DNA of 64,000 nucleotides from Ciona intestinalis (taxonomy: Eukaryota > Chordata > Ascidiacea > Phlebobranchia > Cionidae). Positions 11,902 to 29,976 of the stretch are shown in pieces; the first letter of the stretch is position 1; every line of letters begins with the position of its first letter. The notes under the pieces were generated by a model. That model ran no database searches. It saw nothing but the letters and a program-made list of their open reading frames with translations, and had not been told where the DNA came from. Position numbers and translations under genes: made by a program. The stretch spans positions 1 to 64,000 of the forward strand of contig NC_020176.2 in the NCBI RefSeq assembly GCF_000224145.3. The letters are read 5' to 3'.

Positions 11902-12484
11902 AAACCATATTTCGAGAAAGCATAATATGATGCTGTCTTCAAAATCTTATTAGTTTTAATGAGGTATTTTTCAAAGTTTAAAATTGTTGTGCATTTGCAC
12001 CATTTCTAAGCAGAATATTTCTTTGTCACCACAAACGAAAAGAGTGGAATAAAAACACACGTGTACAACTACCAACCTCGCGAAATAATACAATCTATTG
12101 GGAAAACAAAAACTTGTTGCTCTAGGCATAATTTGTTATTGTGATATTTCGAAATAGCAAAATCTATATAAACAGGGAGTTTAAATTCTACCACGCAAGG
12201 TATTAACTAAAGCCACTGTGGCGCTGCATGGGCGAATTCTTTTAAAACTAATTTCATTTCGCAATCTCATACAGCCAAGTGAAAGCCCTGTCAATAATTG
12301 TATCTCGCACTCCCAACGTTTGAAATTCGGTGAATTTACGAGCGAGGCGATCTTCTCCGCTTCGTCTGTCGTTAAAACTGTCTCAGTTCGCCACAAATAC
12401 ACGGAACCGTATGAGAACTACAAGCACTTGATGAAGTTTCGCTGCTAACAACGCCTCATTGTATTCTAATAGGGAACGGTATAT

Positions 12485-12664
12485 ATAGTAGGGTGGGGAA
12501 AGATGGGACACCTACACAAATATCCAAATATCCTGATCGTGTTTTAATCAATTAACGTTAGTCGTTAGGATACGGTTTTATAATTCTTTAAATTTTCTTT
12601 GCTTACTACCAAATGAGACAAGAAAATATAAAAAGGTGTCCCATCTTTCAATACACTACCCTAC
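12485..12664 (+). mobile_element. MITE-A copy
   Basis: TAGTAGGGTGGGGAAAGATG to AGGTGTCCCATCTTTCAATA and ACTACCCTA. It has the forward interior with a small internal deletion near GTTAGTCGTTAGGATA. Confidence 0.85.
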
Positions 12665-12957
12665 ACATTGCAGTACACACGCGTGTATTGGCCAAACAAT
12701 TCATTAGTGACCACTGGGTTGATGCAATTAGCATAAAATGACTTTTCCGAAGACACACACCGTAAGTAGCAGCATCGAGCTTCGATCCCAGAATACTTTA
12801 GTTAAGAGGCAAGCCATACACTGTCCACGACGATAGCGTTATGTTAATCGCTGAACCAACTCAACGTAACTTGGTTGTTTTAGCAACTCATACACCAAAA
12901 CAACAAAACATGTTGTTATCATCCACACAAAGTATATTGCTAACCTACTTCATTAAT

Positions 12958-13146
12958 ATATAGTAGGGTGGGGGAAGATGGGACACCTTTCATTCTATTT
13001 TCTCGTTCCATTTGGTAGAAAACAAAGAACATTTAAAGAATTAAAACCGTATCCTCACGACTACCATAGACCGTTGTTATTTGTTCAAAACTTGATCAGG
13101 ATATTTGGATAATATGTGCTAAAGGTGTTCCATCTTCCCCACTATA
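12958..13146 (-). mobile_element. MITE-A copy
   Basis: TATAGTAGGGTGGGGGAAGA to GTGTTCCATCTTCCCCACTA. The interior is in reverse order (TCGTTCCATTTGGTAGAAAA, then TTGATCAGGATATTTGGATA). Confidence 0.87.
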
Positions 13147-14559
13147 TGAACACCAGACTTTCCAACTAAAACACTTAGCTAAACCCTTTACATGAAAAAC
13201 TATATATTATAAACAAATCTACAAGCATAACATCGTTATATTTAAACACCATTAACCTTTTATTAGCTAAATAACCTTAAAGAAAAATTAATAACAATAC
13301 GGGTACCACTGCTTTATCTCTACAACTGGTTTTATCTTTCAAACGTATTTACGATCTTTTGACAACGGAAATTAAACGGTAGAATGTAAAGACTCAATTA
13401 TGTTATCTGTGTTTATTTAAACAAAATGATCCCTAATATTTAAGGACTTTGGTTTACCTTTTAAGTTTAAACGTTATAAAGATGCTCCTAACTCAGTAAA
13501 CACAACCTGCCTTCAAACTAACATAGTTTAACTTCACTACCACCACGAACACCCGCTGTGTTCGTACTAACTCATATGTAACATGACCATGTTATAATCA
13601 AAGTAGCAAACTATCAATGGTGCTTATACAACCAGACTCCATACATTGTACTTGAAATTGTTATGGACTTCAACTTATGTTCAATGTTACAACATGTTAT
13701 GGAAACCACATGTCTGTCTATCGTCTATGCTTGAATATAATCCTGCTTTCGTTAGTTTTAACTGTTTCAAAAACGACTGAATATGTTTTAAAAATAGTTT
13801 GATTCTTATTTTATAAGAAACTGTGTAATACTTTATGCTTGCATTAGTTTATAGTTAATCTACTTAAACATTTTCTACATATATATGTATATGACAGTCC
13901 GCTACTTAAGCTCTAAAGTACGAATTACCAAATATTTAAAATTTATCTCGCAAAAACATGTTAATTTTCGGTAAAACTAACATTTGCATCATATTTACCC
14001 GTCTTCCACTGTTTAGCATTCGACTGTAAACTATTCTTTGTATAGAAAACATAATGCATTCAAATCTCATGCATCTACTAAACATGTATACAGCTATCTG
14101 GATGGCGTTATTGATTTCTATTGATTCCTAAGGATTAATATTTCTAAAAGCCTGCAACGCGCTGGTCACTAAATAAGGCTTAAAACAGCTTATGGTCAAC
14201 ACGCATAGTATCCGCAACACTGACTGTATTTAATTGAAACCAAGACACCTGGTACACAGGTGTTGTCCCACTTTTGTCAAATTAAAATGATGTGTAGCAG
14301 GTCGGGGTAAAATGGTTGAAAACACGATTGGGAAATGTGGGATATGATGTGTTAATGGTATCTGTCTTACCCTATGGTAATATACTCGATGTTATTGAAT
14401 ACAAAACACTGTATGTTGTATGAGAATGATATGTCTAATACATTTCAGGAAGTATCGGAAGACGGTGGTTGACTAAACAAATACTTTATCGAAAAAAACC
14501 TTCAAAACATGATTTAAAAGTGAGTTGACCTTTTTATTGCCCTATATTCCCCGCGTATA

Positions 14560-14741
14560 TATTACTGTGGGGGAAGATGGCACACATTTAGCTCAGAATA
14601 TCCAATTTCCTGATTGTATTTTAAGAAATTGCCAACGGTCTATGGAAGTTGTGGGGATACGTTTTTTAATTCTTTGTTTACAACCGAATACGACAGAAAT
14701 ACAGAATAAAAAGGCGTCCCATCTTCCCCCACCCTGCTAGC
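14560..14741 (+). mobile_element. MITE-A copy
   Basis: TATTACTGTGGGGGAAGATG to GCGTCCCATCTTCCCCCACC, followed by CTGCTA. Forward interior, diverged. Confidence 0.83.
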
Positions 14742-15159
14742 TTTATTTTAATGACGTAATGTATGGTACCGCAGCTTAACATAGACACCGAAATTAAACC
14801 TCGGAAAAAAACCAGCGCTTTCTATTCATGTCATTGCGTTTATTTACAGAATTTTACAAAGTACGTTTCCTCCGGCACAAGAAATGTCAATCGCCTTTTG
14901 TTTCAAAACTTATGGCGCATAGAAATTTTATAAAACCAAGCTAAAAAAAGGAGACGGTCCCTGAAATTTTCGAGACATCCCCTTGGGCTAAGAATTTGTG
15001 CATAAAAGAGCAAGAGACGGGCAATTATTGGGAAGTAGCAGCTTAACGATAAAAAGTTTTTAAATGTACCATAAAGAGCCGGTATGTGCGTCATGCGCCC
15101 CGCCGAGCGCTTTGTTGGTTTTTGGTTTTTAGTTCTCTGTTGTGCTGTGCTAAAAACGA

Positions 15160-17764
15160 CTAGACATATTCTTGACTGTTTCCGGCAGATTTTGGTGGCC
15201 TGTACACGTAGTTTCTTGGAGCATCGTCGTACGATTCTCCGCCACATCCTGTACACATAGCAAGGATCCCACCCAGCACCAATAAAGCACCTGCGATCCA
15301 ACCGATGAAAAGAGCTTCTCCGAAAATGTATCTGTAAAAATAGTTGAATGAATGAGTGTAACTTTTTTTATCCTTGCGTGGTCTGAAAAGGACAGTCGTT
15401 ATAACACGGATGATGTTCTGTTTCATACATCCCGTGCTCGCTTACGAGTTGCGAAGTACATTACTTTGTGGGTGACTTATATTGTGTTTTTTTTTATTCT
15501 TTTTATCCATGACAGACAATTTGAACAGCTAAAACGCTCATATGCTATAACCGCTCAGCCAACCAATTTACCTTGTAATTGTTGTGCTTGAGTTGAGTAG
15601 CAGCTGTTGGCTGGCGAATTCGTGGGCAATCCTGATGTCATTAGCATACCAGGAAACGGCTGCAATCAAGAGAAGACCGGATAGAAACCCAATCGACCCC
15701 CCGATTAATCGAACACGTTTCTGTGTGACGTAATGAACTGTTTATTTTGTTTCAGTTAAAATTTAGGGGTAAAAAGACGACACTATGTTAGAAGCATATG
15801 TCTAAGCTAACCGTTTAGAAAGTTTAACTTAATAACAGAAATTTACAAAAGTTATGGCATGCCTCACTGTAGGACCTCACCCATATAGAATAGAATGTGC
15901 ATATACAATGTTGGGGGTAATGAGCAAACTTTGGCCTAAATCCCAGGTCCAATGGCATGCCTCACTATGGGACTTCAACCATATAGAATAGATTGTGCAT
16001 ATACAATGTTGGGGTAATGTGCCTAAACCCCAGATCCTACAGCAGGTACTACACCAATTAACACACAAACAGAGCTATCTAACCTTTAAGCCCTTAACGT
16101 CGCCACCGCATGGAAGAGAGTCCATTCCCAATACCATAGCGATGATGGCTAGAATACCGAACACGATTGATGTGATACCGAATCCACGGGCTGTAAGGAA
16201 TGCAATGTTAAAGAAACGAACAAGTTCTTTGGTAATTTAACTACATCATGGTACAGTGGTGAGGCGCTGTCTCGTAACCAAACGATACCAGACTCGATGC
16301 GACTACCAATATGGGTACGCTTTTTTGAATGCTCCTGCCCAACGGTCACTATTGGGTTGTTCAAATTGTTAGTAATGCAGAAGAACAATCACCCACAAGG
16401 TTACACACGTGGTAACTCGTAAGCGGGCACGAGGTGCATGAAACAGACACCCGTGGTATAACGACTGTCATTACCCTGCCACGAGAGGATGAATAAGTTA
16501 CATAGAATTATTCGATCTTTAATGAAATATATCGCGCTTGTATTAAGATTTATTGCCCAAAGCTATTAACATTTATTATCTCGTTTGTCGCAATAATTGT
16601 GACATTACCGGTTCACTAAAACAAGCAACAAATTATCCTACTTAGCCCCACTCTAAATCCATGAGCTATTTTATAATTCATATGTTAGAGCTATTTTACT
16701 AAAAACAGATCCAAAATAACCCAATGCTGTTACGTGTTGCGGATATTTGATGCTAAACCTCACCTGCTTGGAGTTCGGTTGGGAGGCCGAGGAAGAATCT
16801 GTTGAAATCATCGCAATCCCAGTTTCCAGTGTTAAAGGTTTGGCACTTGATCCATAACCCTTCGTGCTGTAAAAATATACAAGTGTGGATAATAAGATAC
16901 ATGCAATCATGAAGGTATAGTACTGTGGGATACGATGGGAAACGCTTGCACATAATAACTCGTATAGTAATGTGGGGTAAAATGGGACGTTAGCCCTCTG
17001 AATTCACATTTCCTGATCGTGTTTTAACAATTACAAACGTGTTTTTAAAGTTGCGAGGTCGCGGTTATATAGCTCTGTAAATACGGTTTGTTTAAAATGA
17101 AAACAAGACCATCTACCATTCTACCCCACCCTATACTATACATTCATATGAAGAGATCAATCAACAATTTATGATTTAGGTTACATAAAGGCGCCCACAG
17201 GATCGGTTTTTAATTATTGTTTATTATTATTATGAAACAGGAGAATTTGTTTGTGTTGTAAGAGAGAAGTTACGTGTTTCTGTAGGTTTCTACTTTAAAT
17301 TATTTATCAGTTACACCGGAGGACGTCGATCAAGTAAATAGAAAACAAGAGAGCTTGGTTGTAATAAATAGGCACATATCATCATTGGGTAATCTGGATA
17401 CAGCTATATTATACAACTATGTAAGTATTCTTTGTTTATCATTAAATAGATCGATAAAAGAAAATGAAACCATAGACCATTTTATGTTTGTTGTTCTAAC
17501 ATTAACCATCTAACCCCAACCTACTAAATATATCTCGTAGATTTAAAGCTTTATAAAAGCACTTTACAATTATGTTGTGTTTAGCGGAGATTCCTAACTT
17601 GTTGAATATCAAAATTTCTTAGTTCTTACCCTGACGATACTGTCCCGGATCGTATCTTCCGGATCATTCTTCTTCCAATAAGGAATTGCAACGCTAACAA
17701 CCCCTAGGATCGTCCCAATAGTAAACAATATAAGAGAAGTAACTTCAATAGCAGCGCTACCCAT
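15160..17764 (-). CDS. Claudin-family tight-junction protein (copy B)
   Basis: Five exons, right to left: 17764-17630, 16866-16764, 16190-16084, 15720-15572 and 15331-15160. All are GT-AG and in phase, giving 221 residues. The architecture equals copy A: TM1 (SLILFTIGTILGVVSVAIPYW), outer loop with W30, G48-L49-W50, C53 and C63, TM2 in exon 3 followed by MDSLPCGGDVKG, TM3 in exon 4 (GLLLIAAVSWYANDI), TM4 in exon 5 and a C-terminal SQEYV PDZ ligand. The product is expected in tight junctions of epithelia, by family. Most exons differ clearly from copy A, yet the second part of exon 2 plus the first intron bases are almost identical (see findings). The region upstream (right of 17764) carries a cluster of TGACGTCA sites. 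Confidence 0.92.
15857..16040 (-). repeat. 97-bp-unit repeat (element B), about two units
   Basis: Two head-to-tail units in intron 3 of claudin B, each reading GGCATGCCTCACTGTAGGAC, then CCATATAGAATAGAATGTGC and ATATACAATGTTGGGGTAAT (reverse orientation relative to 26725-26965). Confidence 0.75.
16248..16510 (+). mobile_element. Full-length SINE in intron 2 of claudin B
   Basis: Worn tRNA-like head (CATGGTACAGTGGTGAGGCG, then CCAGACTCGATGCGACTACC), CCAACGGTCACTATTGGG middle, CACAAGGTTACACACGTGGT, and tail GAGGTGCATGAAACAGACAC with GAGGATGAATAAGTTACAT. Confidence 0.75.
16965..17142 (+). mobile_element. MITE, diverged subfamily of MITE-A (intron 1 of claudin B)
   Basis: TAGTAATGTGGGGTAAAATG to ACCATTCTACCCCACCCTAT. 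It shares the CCTGATCGTGTTTTAACAAT core but has ends reading TGGGGTAAAATGGG instead of TGGGGAAGATGGG. Similar ends occur at 56889-56965, 57908-57975 and 61988-62092. Confidence 0.7.
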
Positions 17765-18171
17765 TCTGTATCAGCTTAGTTTAAATTAACTTAATCACAG
17801 ATTATCTGCAAAAGATCACAGATACGGTTAATTGAAATAATTTGGGTTAATTCGTCGTTTTAAAATTGTATTTTTAATATTCTATTCCATAATAAATAGG
17901 GTTCTACAGTTACGTCTTGGAACCTTCGACTTAGGCCTGAGTTGGCCAATTCCTCAATACGTTGAATAAATATTAAAATTCAAAATATCAGATATTAAAT
18001 AAAACATTAATAACGTTCTTTGAACATTTTTTTTCCGAAATTAGAACTAGTTCTACACATCAATCCACTCAAGTGCGATTAATCATTAATTTTTTTTCTA
18101 TATTATTAATTTTAAAACAAGTTACTTTTAATTAAGTATACTGCTAGAAATGGGCACGTAATTACTAGTTC

Positions 18172-20587
18172 TGACGTCATAATTATCTGAGTTATCTATT
18201 CTTGACTTCTAATAACTTAATTGACCAACGGATTAGTAACTGACTCTTCAAAACTGATATTTTAGGATAAATAAACCTATATTTTGTTTAGCCATCATTT
18301 AACCATGAAGTCGAAAAACGATGAAGGTAGAATACCGAAACTTCGCTTTTAATAAAACATGTTAGTTATAGGAAATGCTCTGTTCTTGAAATAAATTATG
18401 CCTGGTAGCAACAGAAACCGAAAAACAACTAATTTGTGTTTATTTCCTTATAGTATTGATTTAAATAGCCAGCGATCTGGTTTGCTGTCAAACGCACACG
18501 ATGAATCTATCAGTACCTTGCTTTATGTAACCGACCGCGCCCTACGACGTTAAAAGCAGACCGTCTCATTATAAGAGGGAGGCACGAAACTAATTCAATG
18601 ACGTCATGCGCATGAGAAAAGCCCGTATGACGAAACAAAGAAACGAAAGTCAACGTAACAATAACACCGGAATTTAAATCGCTGACGTAATTTGCATACG
18701 TAATGGAAATAACCGCAAAGATAAAATGTTCAATATCTTTTAGGTTACTCCCAAATTGAAATTAGCCAGAGACGAAAATAACTCCTTAATGATTGCAAAA
18801 TAAAGATTTAATTTATTAAACCGGTATATATATAATTAGCAGTTAAAGTACATCAAACTTTTGTACGATTTTTAACACTCTCTAGCGGTTTAGTTGCAGA
18901 TTGTAAAACAAAGTCACAACACATATTATACAACAGTCAAAGTAATACCAGATACAACATGTATAGTTATGCACTTTTTACATTTCTAACACAAACAACT
19001 AGTTTCACGACACACACAATCACGCAGAATATCATTCATGATAGATGATACTACAACCTCCAAATTCCCGTACATTGCCAATAAAACGCTAACTTTCAAC
19101 TACGAAACTTAACTCTACAATTCTCGTACGCCCCGGGCGACGTTTCAAACTTCGTTCTCACAAGCCCACAGTTTACGAGACGGATAATTGCCCGCTTACG
19201 ATGCCGATTAATAAGTGGGCTGGAAAAGCAATTTCAGCTGGTTTCACCACACCATACAAGAACATACACAATGCTAGTAATTATAAACGGTCACGTATTC
19301 CTTAACGTTCCTATCACTGACAGGCACCAAATTACTAAACTTTAAGAAGTAATTAAAATACTACAACGGCACTAATTGTATTAATACGAGCGAAACTATG
19401 TGCTGAAATCATAACTTTAATCATTTCAAGACAAATATCCTCGAATTAAAGCAAGGCCTGTTAATTTAAACTGTAGCCAGAGTCACACCATTATAATAAA
19501 ACGATAGAACAATTATTATAGTAAGGTGGGGAAAGATGGGACACCTTTTCATACCATTTTCTTTCCTCATTTGCTAGTAAACTAGACAGCGATTTTTTAA
19601 CAGGCTTAAATCATTATACAACGTAAAGATTGAATTGCCTTCCAGATTAAACTAAAGATCCGCTTTTTAAAAATATTGTTTAAATTCAAACCTAATTATA
19701 AATATTCTCAAAACAAAGATTGAGTTTAAGAATTCAACAAATCAGTTTTAATGAATATTCAAACCTTAGTAGTTCCAATACAATCATCTAAACCACCTGT
19801 GCACTACACTCCCATATCCAGCAATACCAACATCCTGACTAACTGCTTGTCGCAACAAAAGCCACTCCAACATCGAGCTGTTGTGTTTGCTTGTGTACCT
19901 TGCACATGCGACGACTCATTCTAAAAAGCGCTGATCACGGCGGCGGCTTCTCGCCAATTCAATCGTCTCCTATGCGCTTCCACGCAGCGTGAGTTACTTT
20001 TAGATTTTCAAAGCCAAACAACCTTATAACACAGCGAGCCGCCACCGCCCGGGGGTGCAACCGTCCTCCAGGTTTGAAGCTAAATTGGCGCCTTCTTTTT
20101 TCGCTCGCGCCTCCCGCCCTCTCATGATAAGAAAGCGCAACTATGACGTCATCTGATCGCGCTGTTTTAATGACGTCATAGATAAAATTTTGGAAATTTC
20201 ACCAAAGACCTCCAGACCTCGCGGTGACATTGCATAAACATGTTGACAGTCGCAAACCACTAATGGAACTATTATAGTAAATTGGAATCCCATTAAATCG
20301 GGAATCTGACCCAGAAATAATTGTTGACCTAATTAGTTAATTTAAAACTTTGATATTATGTCGTGATTTACAAAAATTTTACAGTTTTACATATCACCCC
20401 AAATCTGTCGGTTTAAAAATTTCGTCACATTACGACACAATGCGATTGAAAATGACCACGATGTCGTAACATATCATGCGTCAGTGACGAAGAAGCTTAC
20501 AGCCAATCAAGTTTTAATATTTAATGGTAAATTGAATCGAACCATATTTGGTATAAAGCGGTGAGGAGAAAAGAACATATGACGTCA
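18172..20587. promoter_or_regulatory. Cluster of five TGACGTCA (CRE-type) sites
   Basis: Exact TGACGTCA octamers occur at 18172-18179, 18599-18606, 20144-20151, 20171-20178 and 20580-20587. This is the palindromic site bound by CREB/ATF bZIP factors. A GATA-type TGATAAG sits at about 20125, in a locally GC-richer patch. The cluster lies upstream of claudin B and of the RECQL region, so it may serve either or both. Function is inferred from motif density only. Confidence 0.45.
19517..19590 (-). mobile_element. MITE-A fragment
   Basis: One end only: TATAGTAAGGTGGGGAAAGA, then CATTTGCTAGTAAACTA, after which similarity stops. Confidence 0.75.
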
Positions 20588-21739
20588 TCATACTCCCGAC
20601 CAATCAAAGCGGAGTTTATAAACAGCTACATAATTGCAATGGAAATATTCAACAATTTCATTTCCCGTTTAGGAGTTACACCATGTATTCAACGTATATC
20701 ATATGATATATAGGTTCGCGCATTTACGCTGACATTGCTTTTTATCAATTATTCAGCTATTTTCCTGGAAATTATGCGAATTTTGTGGAATTTTCATTTT
20801 TGTTTCTTACTAGAAATTGTAAACGACTTTATGAAAGTTGAATTTAAACAGTTTCCGATTTTTGAAACCTTTAAATTTCTCTTTAAAAAGGTAATAAGAC
20901 AACTTCGGCTTAAATCCCAGGTCCCATGACATGCCACGCTAGGATCCCCCCTATAAAATAGAAAACAAAATGTGCTGAAAACCAAAATTCGACACCACAA
21001 ATTACAGCTAAAGTTGCGATATGTTGCCTCTTACCAGTTTAATTCGATACAAAGAACCATCACCGACTCATAGTTATAAACCCCCAGGCTACAAACCGAC
21101 AAACATACTTCTGGGAAAGCGGCTTACAACCAAACCAAAGATTTATCATCAAAATAAAGTGAAAACGATTGTCTCACGGTCGAGAATACTTGCGTATTAT
21201 GACGTCACAAAGATGTAAGTTAGGAATTGTTTAATTATTCTAAAAAATATATATTACTTTCATCAATAAATAGGTATTTTCGTTCGTAATAATCACATAC
21301 AATACCCTAAACCTGTATCCACACGCCTGACGCAAATCTGTACTCTTACGTATTGCGAAACGTTTAAACAAAAGACTTACGACATAAAGAAGATCACCTG
21401 CAAACGACATCAAAAGGTTGGGTCCGTCATGCATTGTCAAAATAGTTTATGACAGCAACATTTTCTACATCCTAACTTTATATGAAATATATGTTTTTTT
21501 TGTATTGATAGTTCACCTGCCAAAATGACTTGAACTTTAGATAAAGGCTCGAATCTACAATAACATCCAACGTACCACTCGCATATATTCAACACGCAAC
21601 GTCTTTGCCAAAGCGATTAACTCGTACAGTTTGCTGGTTAGATTTCGTTACCATTATCTTGCTTTGCACCCGATATCGGTTATCTAACTATGTCAGGCAT
21701 TGTGTTACGACGTCCTGCTGCGTCTGCGCTTTGTCAGCG

Positions 21740-21863
21740 ATGGAGGGCCGGCTTCGGCGGGAAGACATTCCTACAGCTGCGAGTGATTTTATGAGCAAGC
21801 CTATGAATGAAGCGGTCTCCATATTATATCCAAGTCGTTACACAAACTATAGTGGTTACTATG
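21740..21863 (+). CDS. RECQL: Candidate first coding exon of RECQL
   Basis: An ATG opens MEGRLRREDIPTAASDFMSK in a locally GC-richer stretch and runs 124 bases to a GTAATA donor, leaving one base over. The first well-supported RECQL exon (23117) needs exactly one base from an earlier exon and has no ATG of its own, so the phase fits. No homology supports the join, and human RECQL has no obvious counterpart of these 41 residues. Confidence 0.3.
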
Positions 21864-21889
21864 GTAATAGTGCATGGATGGTTTGCTGT

Positions 21890-22068
21890 AGACTGTGGGG
21901 TAAGACAGGACACATTTAGCACACACAATATCCAAGTATTTTGTTCGTGTTTTAAACAATTAACAACGGTCTATGGGAGTCAGGAGGATACAGTTTTATA
22001 ATTCTTCGAACGTTCTTTGTCTACTACCAAATGGGATGTGAAAATAGAATGAAAAGTTGTCTCATAAA
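21890..22068 (+). mobile_element. MITE-A copy, diverged
   Basis: GACTGTGGGGTAAGACAGGA start; AACGGTCTATGGGAGTCAGG and CTACTACCAAATGGGATGTG interior; ends at about TTGTCTCATA without the full terminal repeat. Confidence 0.75.
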
Positions 22069-22792
22069 CCTTTGCCGAACATATTGGTCCACATCATGGG
22101 AGTGCTCATGATTAAAATAACCTATAAACCATGGCTTAAGGTCGGTTTTAAAACAGTTGCCTAAATATGAAGAACGTGTCATTCGCAAATTCCGATACCA
22201 TGGTTAACGCGCCTGCCTTCAGTCGTAGGCACATTTATACAGCACGTTGCTACTATAGACATCACTGTACAGAATCGTCCCGATGCTGTTTCGGTCAGCA
22301 ATATAACTTAAACGAGTAAACTAGAATAAAAATAAACTACGACTGTACACTTGACCTAATTAACCGTAAAAAATTAATCCAAAGACAACAATTAAACAAC
22401 TATTAACGCGCAAACAGAGTCTGCAAGCCCGGACTCCTTATTGAGCACGTAAGTGGTCATATAGATACATAATTTGCCAATTCGTGATTACCCTGTAAAG
22501 TTATGCTTAATGTATCTTTTAAGAAGGTTGGGTGATGGGCCAGTTCTGGCTTTTAAACTAGCAGATCTAATGTCTTGCACTAGAACTTCACTCATATGAT
22601 TTCCATTTAAATGTGGCACGATTTCGGGGAATCACCAGGGGAAGCTCTGAATACATGTGCATGAAATTATTGTATTGTTAAAATGTTTAAATGAAAGTAC
22701 ACGAAACATAGAACGAATGCGACGTGTATAGGATGGCCGCTCTGAAAGGTAAGTGACTGCATCGTTTACAACATAAATGTAGACAGTCGTTC

Positions 22793-22938
22793 TAAAGGTG
22801 GCTGTACACAGTATCCGGCATGCGAATTCGCTTGCGAAGTCGTATGCAAACCCATTACCGAGTTCCGCATGCGGCAGCGAAATCCGGACAAAACAGACAA
22901 AACGGACGAATTCCGGATACTGTGTACAGCCACCTTAA
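22793..22938 (+). mobile_element. Harbinger-like MITE, copy 1 (140 bp)
   Basis: Bases 22796-22935 have 24-bp inverted ends beginning AGGTGGCTGTACACAGTATC, flanked by TAA on both sides. A 3-bp TWA target duplication is typical of PIF/Harbinger transposons. The interior reads GCGAATTCGCTTGCGAAGTC and ATTACCGAGTTCCGCATGCG, with no coding capacity. A second copy in opposite orientation is at 60801-60937. Confidence 0.8.
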
Positions 22939-22944
22939 CGTGGG

Positions 22945-23095
22945 TGTTTTGTTTCATACACCTCGTGCCCGCTTACAAGTTACCACGTACGTAACTTATT
23001 TATCCTTGCATGGTGGGACAACAACAGTCGTTATAACATAAGTGTTCTGTTCCATACACCTCTTGTCAACTTATGGGTTACCCCGTCTGTAACTT
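22945..23095 (-). repeat. SINE tail, reversed and doubled
   Basis: GTGTTTTGTTTCATACACCT and GTGTTCTGTTCCATACACCT, each followed by CTTACAAGTTACC-like sequence: two reversed tail units directly after the Harbinger-like MITE. Confidence 0.65.
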
Positions 23096-23116
23096 AACGT
23101 ATTTTTGATGTTCCAG

Positions 23117-29632
<6,516 letters not shown>

Positions 29633-29928
29633 AGGTCATAAAATAGGTCCAATTATTTTTGTGTCTTTTATTGTTCAAATATAAAATACTTGTTGCTTTG
29701 TCTTATGGCTTGTGCATTAGAATATGAAACTGATAATGCTAGTTTTTGGCAAAATATCTTAATGGTACACAAATAGAAGGACTCTGTTTTTGTTTTTACT
29801 GCCAAATTTAGTAGCACTTAATGTATTCTGTTATGATGCAACGAGAATCGTTCAACAATATGAGTGCTAGATCAATCGTTCAACAATATGAGTGTTTAGA
29901 GAACATATTACATTTATTTATTTTGTAA

Positions 29929-29976
29929 ATTAGCACACGGCCTACTAGAGATATCTCTAGTAGGTCGTGATTAGCA
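29929..29976. mobile_element. 34-bp palindrome with a 7-bp target duplication (second copy)
   Basis: Bases 29936-29969 repeat the 4273 palindrome, with two extra central bases (centre GAGATATCTC) and one mismatch in the right arm. ATTAGCA flanks it directly on both sides (29929-29935 and 29970-29976). The flanking heptamer differs from the one at 4266, as expected for independent insertions. Confidence 0.75.

Larger units (their letters stand above)
10628..15159. other. Spacer between the two claudin genes
   Basis: No gene was recognised. It contains four MITE-A copies (listed) and a reversed SINE-head remnant at about 12740-12860. An isolated open frame of 73 codons on the minus strand at 12181-12402 has no recognised homology and no clear splice partners. 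The promoter of claudin A should lie just right of 10627. Confidence 0.55.
17765..21739. other. Gene-free spacer between claudin B and the RECQL region
   Basis: No gene was identified. The stretch holds a truncated MITE-A copy (19517-19590), a half unit of element B (20907-20962) and a GC-richer patch at about 19900-20180. Short open frames at 20735-20929 and 21021-21218 have no recognised homology. The latter ends at a GTAAGT-like signal and could be a small exon, but nothing else supports it. Confidence 0.5.

Noticed and set aside
21021-21218. 65-residue plus-strand frame as a gene
   Set aside because: Lys/Thr/Tyr-rich composition, no homology and no matching downstream exon were found; only a GTAAGT-like signal at its end argues for it.
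22766-23041. Overlapping open frames on both strands
   Set aside because: They lie in the Harbinger-like MITE and the adjoining SINE tails; similar peptides appear from the other MITE copy at 60801-60937.
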